Assembly: GCF_038397725.1 (NCBI RefSeq)
Contig: NZ_CP151634.1
Span: forward strand, 930,001-994,000
Direction: 5' to 3'
Length of the DNA: 64,000 bases
From: Microbacterium sp. LWO13-1.2
GTDB lineage: Bacteria > Actinomycetota > Actinomycetes > Actinomycetales > Microbacteriaceae
The notes beneath the pieces were generated by a model. The model worked only from the letters and a program-made list of their open reading frames with translations, was not told the origin of the DNA and did not search any database. Below are positions 54,666 through 63,199 of this stretch, piece after piece; position 1 is the first letter of the stretch; each line of letters begins with the position of its first letter. Both the position numbers and the translations under genes were made by a program.

Positions 54666-55057
54666 AGGACCTCCCCGATCAGGAACACGACGACGGTCGT
54701 GCTCTGCCCATTCAACAGCGCCCAGATCATCCACAGCGAGAATGCCGCCCTGCCGGCGGTGTCGATCGCGATGAACCGCGGCTCAGGGCGGAGCACTCGA
54801 GCCAGAGCCCACATCGTCACGGCCGTGCCGAACATGCTCACGAACATGAGCCCAGCGGCGTCGAAGGCCGGGAGCTGAGCGCCCGGGAGGTCGAACGCAT
54901 CATGGATCCAGCGTGTGGCGTCGAAGAGGAGCGAGGCCGTGAAGGGTGTGGCGAATCCGACGGTCACGATGAGGTCGTAGATCGCTCCGGCGCGGCCCCA
55001 GCGCGGTCGGTCGAAGTCGGCGGTCAGGGGGCGTGTGATGGTGCTGGATTGGGTCAT
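54617..55057 (-). CDS. Small four-helix membrane protein
   Basis: 146 residues. Four hydrophobic helices are seen: about 29-48, 68-88, 105-120 and 122-140. No motif is recognisable. The ATG at 55057 lies six bases after a GACGAT -10-like hexamer in a MerR-type promoter. It is the first gene of a two-gene operon with merR. Induction by whatever the MerR protein senses is likely. Function unknown. Confidence 0.75.
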   Translation of the reverse strand: MTQSSTITRPLTADFDRPRWGRAGAIYDLIVTVGFATPFTASLLFDATRWIHDAFDLPGAQLPAFDAAGLMFVSMFGTAVTMWALARVLRPEPRFIAIDTAGRAAFSLWMIWALLNGQSTTVVVFLIGEVLWLVLQLSGLLRLRRR

Positions 55058-55063
55058 GTCGCC

Positions 55064-55095
55064 ATCGTCGACCCTGAACCATGGTGCAGGGTCAA
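55064..55095 (-). promoter_or_regulatory. MerR-type promoter with dyad in long spacer
   Basis: On the minus strand TTGACC (55095-55090) is followed by a dyad whose arms GACCCTG and CAGGGTC flank CCATGG, then GACGAT (55069-55064). The spacer is 20 bp, too long for the housekeeping factor alone, exactly as in MerR-activated promoters. The start codon follows six bases later. Confidence 0.65.
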
Positions 55096-55140
55096 ATCCG
55101 CGTCGTCGCCGGGCTCGACCTCGGGTAGATCGCAGTCCCC

Positions 55141-55185
55141 TCACGATCGTGAGCTCACAGCTCGATACCTGGGTACCCTAGGCCC
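55141..55185 (+). promoter_or_regulatory. Promoter region of VWA lipoprotein gene
   Basis: TACCCT (55174-55179), six bases, then the ATG at 55186. Upstream lie overlapping palindromes TCACGATCGTGA (55141-55152) and GTGAGCTCAC (55149-55158), candidate operator sites. Confidence 0.45.
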
Positions 55186-57024
55186 ATGACCGCGCCTCGC
55201 TCCGCTCGACCGTCCATCGCCCGGCGGATGTCCGGGGTGATCGCCCTGGCGACCGTGGTCGCTCTCTCGCTCGCCGCCTGCACCGGTGGCGATGACCCCG
55301 GCGTCACCGAGGGCGGCCAGGGCTTCCCCGACGACGGATGCACACACATCACCGTCGCGACCTCCTCGGAGAAGGTCAACATGCTCGACGAGCTGGCGAA
55401 GGCCTTCAAGGACTCGCCGGAGCACAAGGGCCTCGACACCTGCGCGACGGTGCGCCCGACCAACGTGTCGTCCGGCAACGCCACGCGCTTCCTGACCTCC
55501 GGCGAGGACTGGCCGAGCGACGACCAGACGCTGTGGCCCACGCTGTGGTCTCCGGCATCCACCGTCTGGACCGATCGCGTCGCCGCCGCGGCATCCCAGA
55601 ACCTCGTGGGAGACCCGAAGTCGTTCACCCGCACCCCGATCGTCTTCGGGATGCCGGAGCCGATGGCCGAGGCGCTGGGCTGGCCCGGCAAGCCGATCAG
55701 CATCACCGACCTCTCCCGCCTGTGCCAGGATCCCGCCGGCTGGGGCGCGGTGGGCAAGGACATCTGGGGCGCCTTCAAGATCTCGAAGACCAACCCCAAC
55801 ACCTCCACCACCGGGCTCTCGACGATCTTGATGCAGTCCTATGAGGCATCGGGCAAGGCCGAGGGACTCACCGCTGCCGACGTCGATGCCTCCGCCGACT
55901 TCTCCCGCGTGTTCGAGGAGTGCGTGATCCACTACGGAGACACCACCGGCAACGTGCTCACGACGCTGTACGACGAGACGCAGAACGGCGCGAACGGGTC
56001 TGCGTACGTGTCGGCCGTCGCCCTGGAGGAGACGTCGCTGATCAACTACAACACCGGAAACCCCGACTCGCACACGGTGCAGCCGGGCGAGACGCTCACG
56101 CCGCCGAAGACGAAGCTGGTCGCGGTGTACCCGGCGGGCGGTTCGTTGTGGTCGGACAACCCGATCACGGTGCTCGGCGCGGACTGGGTGACGGCCGAGC
56201 AGCGCACGGCGGGCGAGGCCTTCGCCGCGTTCGTGCAGACCGCGGCGGCGCAGAAGGTGCTGCCGGAGTACGGCTTCCGCCCGCTCGACGAGTCGGTTCC
56301 GCTCGGTGACCTGTTCACCGCCGAGTACGGCATCGACCCCGCGCAGCCCGCAGTGACGCTGCCGAAGCCGGATGTCGACGTGATCTCGTCGGCGATCGAT
56401 CAGTGGACCCAGGTGCGCAAGCCTTCGTCTGTGCTGGAACTGATCGACATCTCGGGGTCGATGGATGACCCGATCGGCGACGGCCGCTCCCGTCTGGATG
56501 GCGCGATCCAGGGTGCGCAGAAGACCCTCGACCACTTCCGCCCCACCGATGAGATCGGCGTGTGGGCGTTCACCACGGGCATCACCTCCGACGAGGGCGA
56601 CGGCATCCAGGTGCTGCGCGACGTCTCGGCGCTCGGCTCCGACGGCGAGAAGCTCGACTCGTCCCTCGAGGACCTGCACTATGCGCAGCGCAACGGCACA
56701 CCCCTCTACGATTCGGTGCTCCTGGCGTATGAGGACATGCGCGAGCGCGCGGAGCCGGGGCGCATCAACGCGATCGTGGTGCTCTCGGATGGTGAGGACA
56801 CCGATTCCTCGATCTCACTCGATTCGCTGATCGCGAAGATCGGCAAGAGCACGAAGGAGGGCGGCGACGACGCTCCGGTGCGCATCTTCACGATCGTGTA
56901 CGGCGAGGGCGCGGACCCCACCGCGCTGCAGCGGATCGCGGATGCCACGGGCGGACAGCTCTTCGATGCGTCGGATGCCGCGCGGATCGACCTCGTGTTC
57001 GCCTCCGTGATCAACAACTTCTGA
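55186..57024 (+). CDS. Lipoprotein with solute-binding-like and VWA domains
   Basis: 612 residues. A lipobox LAAC follows the signal helix (about residues 17-31). Residues 45-400 form a type-2 periplasmic-binding-like domain (SBP_bac_11 type; HITVATSSEKVNMLDELAKAF, later SLWSDNPITVLGADWV). The C-terminal 200 residues are a von Willebrand A domain with MIDAS motif LIDISGSMDD (Asp421, Ser423, Ser425). The two domains in one exported protein suggest a ligand-capturing, metal-dependent protein-interaction module. The next gene, a membrane protein, starts 1 bp after its stop. Confidence 0.87.
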   Translation: MTAPRSARPSIARRMSGVIALATVVALSLAACTGGDDPGVTEGGQGFPDDGCTHITVATSSEKVNMLDELAKAFKDSPEHKGLDTCATVRPTNVSSGNATRFLTSGEDWPSDDQTLWPTLWSPASTVWTDRVAAAASQNLVGDPKSFTRTPIVFGMPEPMAEALGWPGKPISITDLSRLCQDPAGWGAVGKDIWGAFKISKTNPNTSTTGLSTILMQSYEASGKAEGLTAADVDASADFSRVFEECVIHYGDTTGNVLTTLYDETQNGANGSAYVSAVALEETSLINYNTGNPDSHTVQPGETLTPPKTKLVAVYPAGGSLWSDNPITVLGADWVTAEQRTAGEAFAAFVQTAAAQKVLPEYGFRPLDESVPLGDLFTAEYGIDPAQPAVTLPKPDVDVISSAIDQWTQVRKPSSVLELIDISGSMDDPIGDGRSRLDGAIQGAQKTLDHFRPTDEIGVWAFTTGITSDEGDGIQVLRDVSALGSDGEKLDSSLEDLHYAQRNGTPLYDSVLLAYEDMRERAEPGRINAIVVLSDGEDTDSSISLDSLIAKIGKSTKEGGDDAPVRIFTIVYGEGADPTALQRIADATGGQLFDASDAARIDLVFASVINNF

Positions 57025-57025
57025 G

Positions 57026-58033
57026 ATGGCAATGTTCATCGCCACGCCTTCGTCGGGATGGGTCGACGACGCCATCGCCGGAATCCAGGCCGGTGACGTG
57101 TACGTCGATCCTGCCGTTTCGGGGGCTTCCGATCTGCAGTCCGCGCTGACGGAGGTGATCCCGGGCGACGGCTCGATAGCCGTCGTGGTGCTGCCAGCGG
57201 CTGCCGCGATCGAGAACCAGCAATACGACACCTACATCCTCGATCAGCTCACGAAGGCTGCAGATCAGCAGACGGTGATCCTGGCGATCGGTGACGATCT
57301 GATGGCAGATTCCGTCGCGATCGACGGGGTCGACGCGCTGCGGATCGCCAACGAGAATCAGACGTCGGCCGCAAGCACCCAGGCGGCGCTCGTCGAAACC
57401 GTGCAGGAGATCTCGGCCGAGACACCGACCTCACCCGGTGGCGGCGGAGGCGGAGGCGTCGACCTGTTGCTGCCGGTGGTGATCGGCGGAGTCGTGCTCG
57501 TCGCCGCCGCCGGCACCGCGATCGCGCTGATCGCTCGCCGCCGTCGCAAGCCCGCCGTCTCGACAGACCCGGTGCCGGCCGGCATCCGTCTTCGGATGAA
57601 CCGCCTGCGCGAATTGCGCGCCGACTACGCGGCTCTTCCCGGCAACCCGGTCGCCACCGAGACCGCAGCGGGCATCGACGCCCTCGCCTCGCACGTCGAG
57701 CAGCTCTTCGCTCGACTCGACGCCAAGGCGGGCGAGGATCAGACCACCATCGCCGAGGCGGAGTACTCCGACAAACTCGCCAGGCTCGTCGCCGCGCTCG
57801 ACCGCGACTACCTGCTCGACCTTTTGACGCGCCCTGACCTGTGGGATGACCCCGACGAGCGGGTCGGCGAGGTCCGCGAGGCCCTCTCCGCCGTCTCGAC
57901 GCAGATCGTCGACAACATCAAGCAGGTGAACGCCCGCAAGGGACTGCTGTTCCAGGTCTCGCTCGACTCGTTGATCGGCCGGTCGGAGCTGCGCGACTGG
58001 GAGCGTCAGTTCAAGAAGAACTCGGGGGAATGA
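57026..58033 (+). CDS. TPM-like single-pass membrane protein, partner of VWA lipoprotein
   Basis: 335 residues. The N-terminal 130 residues (WVDDAIAGIQAGDVYVDPAVSG...IAVVVLPAAAAIENQ) resemble the TPM-type extracytoplasmic domain. A Gly-rich linker, a single helix (about 150-172) and a cytoplasmic alpha-helical domain with LARLVAALDRDYLLDLLTRPDLWDDPDERV follow. No signal peptide precedes the N-terminal domain, so either the first residues act in export or the domain is inserted by the single helix. It is coupled to the VWA gene. Such pairs often lie near a TelA-like gene, which is absent here. Confidence 0.7.
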   Translation: MAMFIATPSSGWVDDAIAGIQAGDVYVDPAVSGASDLQSALTEVIPGDGSIAVVVLPAAAAIENQQYDTYILDQLTKAADQQTVILAIGDDLMADSVAIDGVDALRIANENQTSAASTQAALVETVQEISAETPTSPGGGGGGGVDLLLPVVIGGVVLVAAAGTAIALIARRRRKPAVSTDPVPAGIRLRMNRLRELRADYAALPGNPVATETAAGIDALASHVEQLFARLDAKAGEDQTTIAEAEYSDKLARLVAALDRDYLLDLLTRPDLWDDPDERVGEVREALSAVSTQIVDNIKQVNARKGLLFQVSLDSLIGRSELRDWERQFKKNSGE

Positions 58034-58039
58034 CCGAGG

Positions 58040-59002
58040 TCAGACCGCCGGTGCCGCGGTCGAAGCGCGAACGATCAGTTGCGAACCCAGCGTCGCGATG
58101 TCGCCGATGACAGCGCCCGACATCGCCTGAAGGAGCAGATCGACCCCGAGTGCGCCGCTGCGCTCGATCGGCATCCGGACGGTCGTGAGCGCTGGGGTCA
58201 CCGCGCCGGCGAGATCGATGTCGTCGATGCCGACGATGCTGACGTCGGCGGGGCAGCGTCGCCCGAGTTCCAGCATCCCGGCCTCGAGTCCGAGCGCGAC
58301 GAGGTCGTTGTAGGCGACGACGGCCGTGGCGCCGCTCGCCACGGCCGGAGCAGCGGCAGCGCGCCCGCCCTGGATGGATGCGGCGTGGTGGCTCAGCTGC
58401 GTGAGACGGATGCCGTGACGCTCACAGGCCCGGGCAATCGTGTCTGCCCGCCGCACATCGGCCCACGAACCGCGGGGCCCTGCGGCGTACGCGATGTGGG
58501 TGTGCCCGAGGGCTGCGAGGTGTTCGATCGCCTGGCCGGGGCCGTGCTCGGTGTCCATCAGCACGCACGGCGCACCGTCGATCTGACGGTTGATCACCAC
58601 ATAGGGAGTGTCACCGACCAGTTCGAGGAGCTCGTCGTCCGGGAGGCGCGGGGAGCACAGCAGCATCCCGTCTAGCTTGCGTGCCTGCTCGATCTGCTCG
58701 CGCTCTCGGCGAAGATCTTCATCGGCGTCGAACAGCACGATGCGGTGACGGCCATGCCAGGCCTGCCCCTGAATCGCCTTGAGGAGAGTCGCATACACCG
58801 GGTTCGCGACGTCCGGCACGACGACTCCGAACGTGCGGGTGACGGTGGCGGATTGCGGCGTGGCGTAGCCGAGCTCCCCTGCGGCCTCGAGCACGCGCCC
58901 GAGAGTGTTCGGCGCGAGACGATCCGGTTCTCCGAAGGCCCGGGAAGCGGTCGCGATCGACACACCTGCACGCCGCGCCACGTCTGTCAGCGTCGCTGCC
59001 AT
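58040..59002 (-). CDS. LacI-family regulator of the hexuronate/aldonate cluster
   Basis: 320 residues. The helix-turn-helix is ATLTDVARRAGVSIATASRAFGEPDRLAPNTLGRVLEAAGELGY. The effector domain contains TFGVVVPDVANPVYATLLKAIQGQ and PADVSIVGIDDIDLAGAVTPALTTVRMP. The ATG at 59002 has GGGAGG 5 nt upstream. It is divergent from the dehydrogenase-transporter-manD operon, which it very likely represses in the absence of the sugar acid. Confidence 0.93.
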   Translation of the reverse strand: MAATLTDVARRAGVSIATASRAFGEPDRLAPNTLGRVLEAAGELGYATPQSATVTRTFGVVVPDVANPVYATLLKAIQGQAWHGRHRIVLFDADEDLRREREQIEQARKLDGMLLCSPRLPDDELLELVGDTPYVVINRQIDGAPCVLMDTEHGPGQAIEHLAALGHTHIAYAAGPRGSWADVRRADTIARACERHGIRLTQLSHHAASIQGGRAAAAPAVASGATAVVAYNDLVALGLEAGMLELGRRCPADVSIVGIDDIDLAGAVTPALTTVRMPIERSGALGVDLLLQAMSGAVIGDIATLGSQLIVRASTAAPAV

Positions 59003-59058
59003 GTGCACCTCCCACCCTCGCAGCAATCCTACGATCCTTCCCCTCGATGTAAAACGGG

Positions 59059-59086
59059 TTGACAATGTTTGTACAACTGATACACA
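59059..59086 (+). promoter_or_regulatory. Promoter of the hexuronate operon
   Basis: TTGACA (59059-59064) and TACACA (59081-59086) are 16 bp apart. TTGTACAA (59069-59076) is an 8-bp palindrome in the spacer, and TGTTTG occurs twice in direct orientation around it. These are candidate LacI-protein sites although the core lacks the usual CG. Confidence 0.5.
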
Positions 59087-59154
59087 CTTGTTTGCATGAC
59101 GATCATCGCCGATCACCCTGAGTGGTACCCGGCCCACAGCGAAGGAGCTGCCGC

Positions 59155-60669
59155 GTGAGCAACGAAGCGCAGTCTCTGCACCGCTCCGCCTCCACGACAG
59201 TCGCTCCGCTGGTCGCCCCCGCCGAGGCCGGCATCCTGCACCTCGGGCTCGGGAGCTTCCACCGTGCGCACCAGGCGGTCTACACGGCCGCCGCCCTGCA
59301 GTCCGCCGGCGGCGACTGGGGCATCATCGGCGTCGCCTCGCGCTCCCGCTCGATCGTCGACGCCCTGCACGCCCAGGACTTCCTCTACTCGGTCGCGACG
59401 ATCGCTCCCGGCAGCACATCCCTCACCATCCCCGGCGTGCACACTGACGCCTTCGTGGGCGCTGAGCAGCCCGAGCGCGTCGTCGCCCAGATCGCCGACC
59501 CCCGCATCCGCATCGTGACCCTCACCGTCACCGAGAACGGCTACAGCTACTCCCCTGCCACGCAGCACCTGGACCTCGACGACGACACGGTGCGCGCCGA
59601 CCTGCGCGGCGGTGCCGCGCGCTCGACGATCGGGCAGCTCGCCCGCGGACTCCAGGCCCGCGCGGCCGCCGGCGGCGCGCCGATCTCGATCCTCAGCTGC
59701 GACAACCTCGCTGCCAACGGTGCCCACACCGAAGGACTCGTCCGCGAGTTCCTCCACGAGCTCCCCGGATCCGAGGGCCTCGACGCCCTCGCGTTCCTCG
59801 ATCGCGCCGTCTCGTTCCCGTCGAGCATGGTCGACCGCATCGTGCCGTCGACGACCGCCGAACTGCGCGTGCGCGTCAGCGCCCTGCTCGGCGCCCGCGA
59901 CGAGGTTCCAGTGCCCGCCGAGCCGTTCACCATGTGGGCGATCGAAGATCGTTTCGCCGGCGGTCGCCCCGCCTGGGAAGCGGGCGGCGCGGTCTTCACC
60001 GACGAGGTCGGACGCTATGAGCAGATGAAGGTGCGGCTGCTCAACGGCACGCACTCCCTCATCGCCTACCTCGGCGCCCTGAGCGGAGTCGGCACGATCC
60101 CCGAGGCGATCGGGCTCGACGGCATCGAGAGCGCCGCCCGCGCGGTTCTGCGTGACGAGTACGAACCGTCCATCGCCGTGCCCACCGGTGTCGACATCCG
60201 CGCGTACGAGAGCGAGCTGTTCGAGCGCTGGGCCAACAGCGCCCTCGGTCACCGCACCAGCCAGGTCGGCACCGACGGCTCGGTCAAGCTCCGCCAGCGC
60301 ATCCCGGAGCCGGCACTTCTCAGCCTCCGCGGCGGCGAGATGCCGCACCTGATCGCCCTGACCGTCGCCGGGTACCTCTCCTGCATCGCTCCACTTCCGG
60401 GCTTCGACCCCGGCCCGCACGCCGCGGCGATGACCGATGGCGCACGGGAGCGTCTCGCCGGATACGCAGCGTCGGCGCGCAACGGCCGCGAGCTGGCGCA
60501 GCGCGTCATCGGCGAACTCCACCTGTTCGGCGAGGATCTCGGGGCACAGGATGCCTTCATCGCCCGCGTCGGCGAGCTGATCGACACCATCCAGAGGCGG
60601 GGCGTCGATCACGCGATCGCCGATGCCGTCTCGGCATCCCGAACCACCACGAAGGAGATGCAGCCATGA
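59155..60669 (+). CDS. Mannitol-dehydrogenase-family oxidoreductase, probably fructuronate reductase
   Basis: 504 residues. The NAD domain starts GILHLGLGSFHRAHQAVY. The polyol-dehydrogenase catalytic block MKVRLLNGTHSLIAYLG contains Lys292, Asn297 and His300, matching the family's Lys/Asn/His set. It interconverts a ketose or fructuronate and the polyol or mannonate. With ManD downstream, D-fructuronate to D-mannonate (UxuB-type) is the best guess; mannitol or arabinitol remain possible. The GTG at 59155 has GAAGGAG upstream. Its stop overlaps the next start (ATGA). Confidence 0.88.
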   Translation: MSNEAQSLHRSASTTVAPLVAPAEAGILHLGLGSFHRAHQAVYTAAALQSAGGDWGIIGVASRSRSIVDALHAQDFLYSVATIAPGSTSLTIPGVHTDAFVGAEQPERVVAQIADPRIRIVTLTVTENGYSYSPATQHLDLDDDTVRADLRGGAARSTIGQLARGLQARAAAGGAPISILSCDNLAANGAHTEGLVREFLHELPGSEGLDALAFLDRAVSFPSSMVDRIVPSTTAELRVRVSALLGARDEVPVPAEPFTMWAIEDRFAGGRPAWEAGGAVFTDEVGRYEQMKVRLLNGTHSLIAYLGALSGVGTIPEAIGLDGIESAARAVLRDEYEPSIAVPTGVDIRAYESELFERWANSALGHRTSQVGTDGSVKLRQRIPEPALLSLRGGEMPHLIALTVAGYLSCIAPLPGFDPGPHAAAMTDGARERLAGYAASARNGRELAQRVIGELHLFGEDLGAQDAFIARVGELIDTIQRRGVDHAIADAVSASRTTTKEMQP

Positions 60670-61670
60670 AGGCACTCGCCATCCACGGCAAGGAAGACAT
60701 CCGCTGGGAGGATCGCGATGCTCCGACCCCCGGCGACGGAGAGGTCCGCCTCCGCGTGCACTACGTGGGCATCTGCGGGTCAGACCTGCACTACTACTTC
60801 CACGGCGCCAACGGCGAGTACACGATCCGCGAGCCGCTGACCCCCGGCCACGAACTCTCCGGTGTCGTCGACCTCGACCCGTCCGGCCGCCTGGCCCCGG
60901 GTACGCCCGTCACCGTGCACCCCGCGCGCTACGGCCCCGTCGTGCCGGGCCTCGAAGATCGCCCGCACCTGCGCCCCGGTGGCGACTACTTCGGCAGCGC
61001 GGCGGCGAACCCGCACCGTCAGGGCGGAGCATCCGAGCTGCTGATCGTCGAGGACCACATGGTCCGCGTGCTCCCCGCCTCGCTGCCCCTCGAGCGCGCG
61101 GCCCTGGCCGAGCCGCTGGCCGTCGCGATCCACGCCGTCAACCTCGCCGGTGACGTCGCCGGCCGTCGCGTGCTCGTGATCGGCGCCGGCCCGATCGGTC
61201 TGCTCGTCGTGGCTGCGGCAGTCAACGCCGGGGCCGCCGTCGTCGGCGCGAGCGACGTGCGCGCCGAACCGCTCGAGCGTGCGCAGTCCCTCGGCGCGAC
61301 CGAACTGTCGCTCGTCGGCCGCGACACGATCGAGAACGAGTCATACGACATCGTCTTCGAGTGCTCCGGCGTCGGGGTCGCCCTCACGCAGGCCGTGCGC
61401 GCTGCGCGCCGGGCCGGAACCATCGTGCAGGTCGGGATGCTCCCCAACACCGACATCGGAGTGAATCTCGCTCCGATGCTCGCGAAGGAGCTGACCATCC
61501 GCGGCGCGTTCCGCTTCTCCACCGAGATCGACGACGCGGTCGCGCTGCTGGCCGAGTCCGACGCCCTCGACTCCGTCATCTCCCACGTTCTCCCGGCATC
61601 CGACGCCGTCCAGGCGTTCGAGCTCGCTCGCGACTCGTCCGCTTCGGCCAAGGTCCTGCTTTCCCTCTAG
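60666..61670 (+). CDS. L-idonate 5-dehydrogenase-like zinc-type alcohol dehydrogenase
   Basis: 334 residues. The catalytic zinc ligands are in VGICGSDLHYYFHG (Cys37) and GHE (His62, Glu63), with Glu149 in LAEPLAVAIH. The nucleotide fold is VIGAGPIG (172-178). YFGSAAANPHRQGGASE matches the idonate dehydrogenase loop. The four-cysteine structural zinc loop expected between residues 85 and 110 is absent; HPARYGPVVPGLEDRPHLRPGG stands there instead. It probably oxidises L-idonate or a related aldonate. It overlaps the upstream dehydrogenase by 4 bp. Confidence 0.87.
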   Translation: MKALAIHGKEDIRWEDRDAPTPGDGEVRLRVHYVGICGSDLHYYFHGANGEYTIREPLTPGHELSGVVDLDPSGRLAPGTPVTVHPARYGPVVPGLEDRPHLRPGGDYFGSAAANPHRQGGASELLIVEDHMVRVLPASLPLERAALAEPLAVAIHAVNLAGDVAGRRVLVIGAGPIGLLVVAAAVNAGAAVVGASDVRAEPLERAQSLGATELSLVGRDTIENESYDIVFECSGVGVALTQAVRAARRAGTIVQVGMLPNTDIGVNLAPMLAKELTIRGAFRFSTEIDDAVALLAESDALDSVISHVLPASDAVQAFELARDSSASAKVLLSL

Positions 61671-61725
61671 CGACACCTCGCTGCCCCGCGCCCCCCCGCG
61701 CACATCACTACAAAGGAGTATTCCG

Positions 61726-63126
61726 ATGAGCAGTTCCTTCGTCCCCGGTGTGGAGGCCCCCGCGGCGCCGCCCACCGCCAAGCGCTCGATGGGCGACCTC
61801 GTTCGCGCCGCCGTCTCCGGCTGGCTCGGCACCGCCCTGGAGTTCATGGACTTCCAGCTGTACTCGCTCGCTGCAGCCCTCGTGTTCAGCCAGCTGTTCT
61901 TCGCGGGTGAAGACCCCGGCATGGCGGTCGTGCTCGCGATGGCCACGTACGGCGTCGGCTACGTCGCCCGCCCGATCGGCGCATTCGTGTTCGCTCGCAT
62001 CGGTGATCGCGTCGGCCGCCGCAAGGTGCTGTTCTACACGATCCTCCTCATGGGCGCGGCGACCACGCTGATCGGCTTCCTGCCCACGTATGAGCAGGTC
62101 GGCATCCTCGCTCCGATCCTCCTCGTGATCCTGCGTCTCGCTCAGGGCTTCGGCGCCGGTGCCGAGATCTCGGGCGCCGGAGTCATGCTGTCGGAGTACG
62201 CGCCCGCCAACCGCCGTGGCGTCATCGCCTCGCTGGTCGCCCTCGGCACCAACTGCGGCACGCTGTTCGCCTCGGCGATCTGGGCGATCCTGCTCGCCGT
62301 CATGCTCGAGAGCGATGTCATCGCCTGGGGCTGGCGCATCCCGTTCATCGGCAGCGCCGTCATCATGCTCTTCGCGCTGTGGGTGCGGTTCAACCTCAAG
62401 GAGAGCCCGGTCTTCGAGGAGCGCAGCGACGTCGTCGACGGCAAGGCCCTTTCTCGCGACGAGGTCGTCAAGCTCGCCACCGAGACCAACGACATCCGCA
62501 CGCTGGAGTCGCTCGAGCGCAAGCCGCTCAAGGCGATCATCGTCTCGTTCTTCCTGCGCTTCGGCCAGGCCGGAAACTCGGGCATGGTGCAGACCTACCT
62601 CATCTCGTTCATCACGATCACCCTCGCGATGTCGAAGGAGGTCGGCCCCGAGGTCGTCATCGTCTCGTCACTGATCGGCTTCCTCACGATCCCGCTCATG
62701 GGCCTTCTCGGCGACAAGTTCGGCCGTCGCCGGATGTACATCATCATGACGTCGCTGTCTCTCGTACTGATCGTGCCCACGCTCCTCATGATCAACACCG
62801 CCGAGCTCGTCTGGGTCTTCGTCGGCTACGCGCTGATCCACAACATCTCGGTCCTCGGCCTGGCGTCGATGGAGAACATCTCGATCCCCGAGATCTTCGG
62901 CGCCCGCAACCGCTACACGCTCACCGCCATGGTGCGCGAGATCGCGGCCATCATCGCCACCGGCGTCGGCCCGATCGTCGTCGCGGCGTGGGTCTCGGCG
63001 ACCACGGGCAGCATCGTCCCGGTCATGATCCTGATGGGCCTCTTCACGGCATCCGCTCTCGTGGCCGCCCTCTGGGCTCCCGAGTGGACGGGGCGCGATC
63101 TCACCGATCCGCGCGCCGCCATGTGA
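61726..63126 (+). CDS. MFS transporter, metabolite:H+ symporter (MHS) family
   Basis: 466 residues with twelve helices. [28 protein letters not shown] and the motif [34 protein letters not shown] are characteristic of ShiA/ProP/KgtP-type symporters. [29 protein letters not shown] is the family's helix 4-5 block. It probably imports the hexuronate or aldonate used by the surrounding enzymes. The ATG follows AAAGGAG by 7 nt. Confidence 0.92.
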   Translation: MSSSFVPGVEAPAAPPTAKRSMGDLVRAAVSGWLGTALEFMDFQLYSLAAALVFSQLFFAGEDPGMAVVLAMATYGVGYVARPIGAFVFARIGDRVGRRKVLFYTILLMGAATTLIGFLPTYEQVGILAPILLVILRLAQGFGAGAEISGAGVMLSEYAPANRRGVIASLVALGTNCGTLFASAIWAILLAVMLESDVIAWGWRIPFIGSAVIMLFALWVRFNLKESPVFEERSDVVDGKALSRDEVVKLATETNDIRTLESLERKPLKAIIVSFFLRFGQAGNSGMVQTYLISFITITLAMSKEVGPEVVIVSSLIGFLTIPLMGLLGDKFGRRRMYIIMTSLSLVLIVPTLLMINTAELVWVFVGYALIHNISVLGLASMENISIPEIFGARNRYTLTAMVREIAAIIATGVGPIVVAAWVSATTGSIVPVMILMGLFTASALVAALWAPEWTGRDLTDPRAAM

Positions 63127-63149
63127 CCCACCGTCCCACCTGAGAACCC

Positions 63150-63179
63150 GGGGTGCGGCCGCCCGAACGGCCGCACCCC
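63150..63179 (+). terminator. Perfect 12-bp hairpin between transporter and manD
   Basis: GGGGTGCGGCCG (63150-63161), 6-nt loop, CGGCCGCACCCC (63168-63179). No uridine tract follows and manD starts 20 bp later, so attenuation or mRNA stabilisation is more likely than full termination. Confidence 0.6.
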
Positions 63180-63199
63180 CACACCACGAGGAAAACGAC

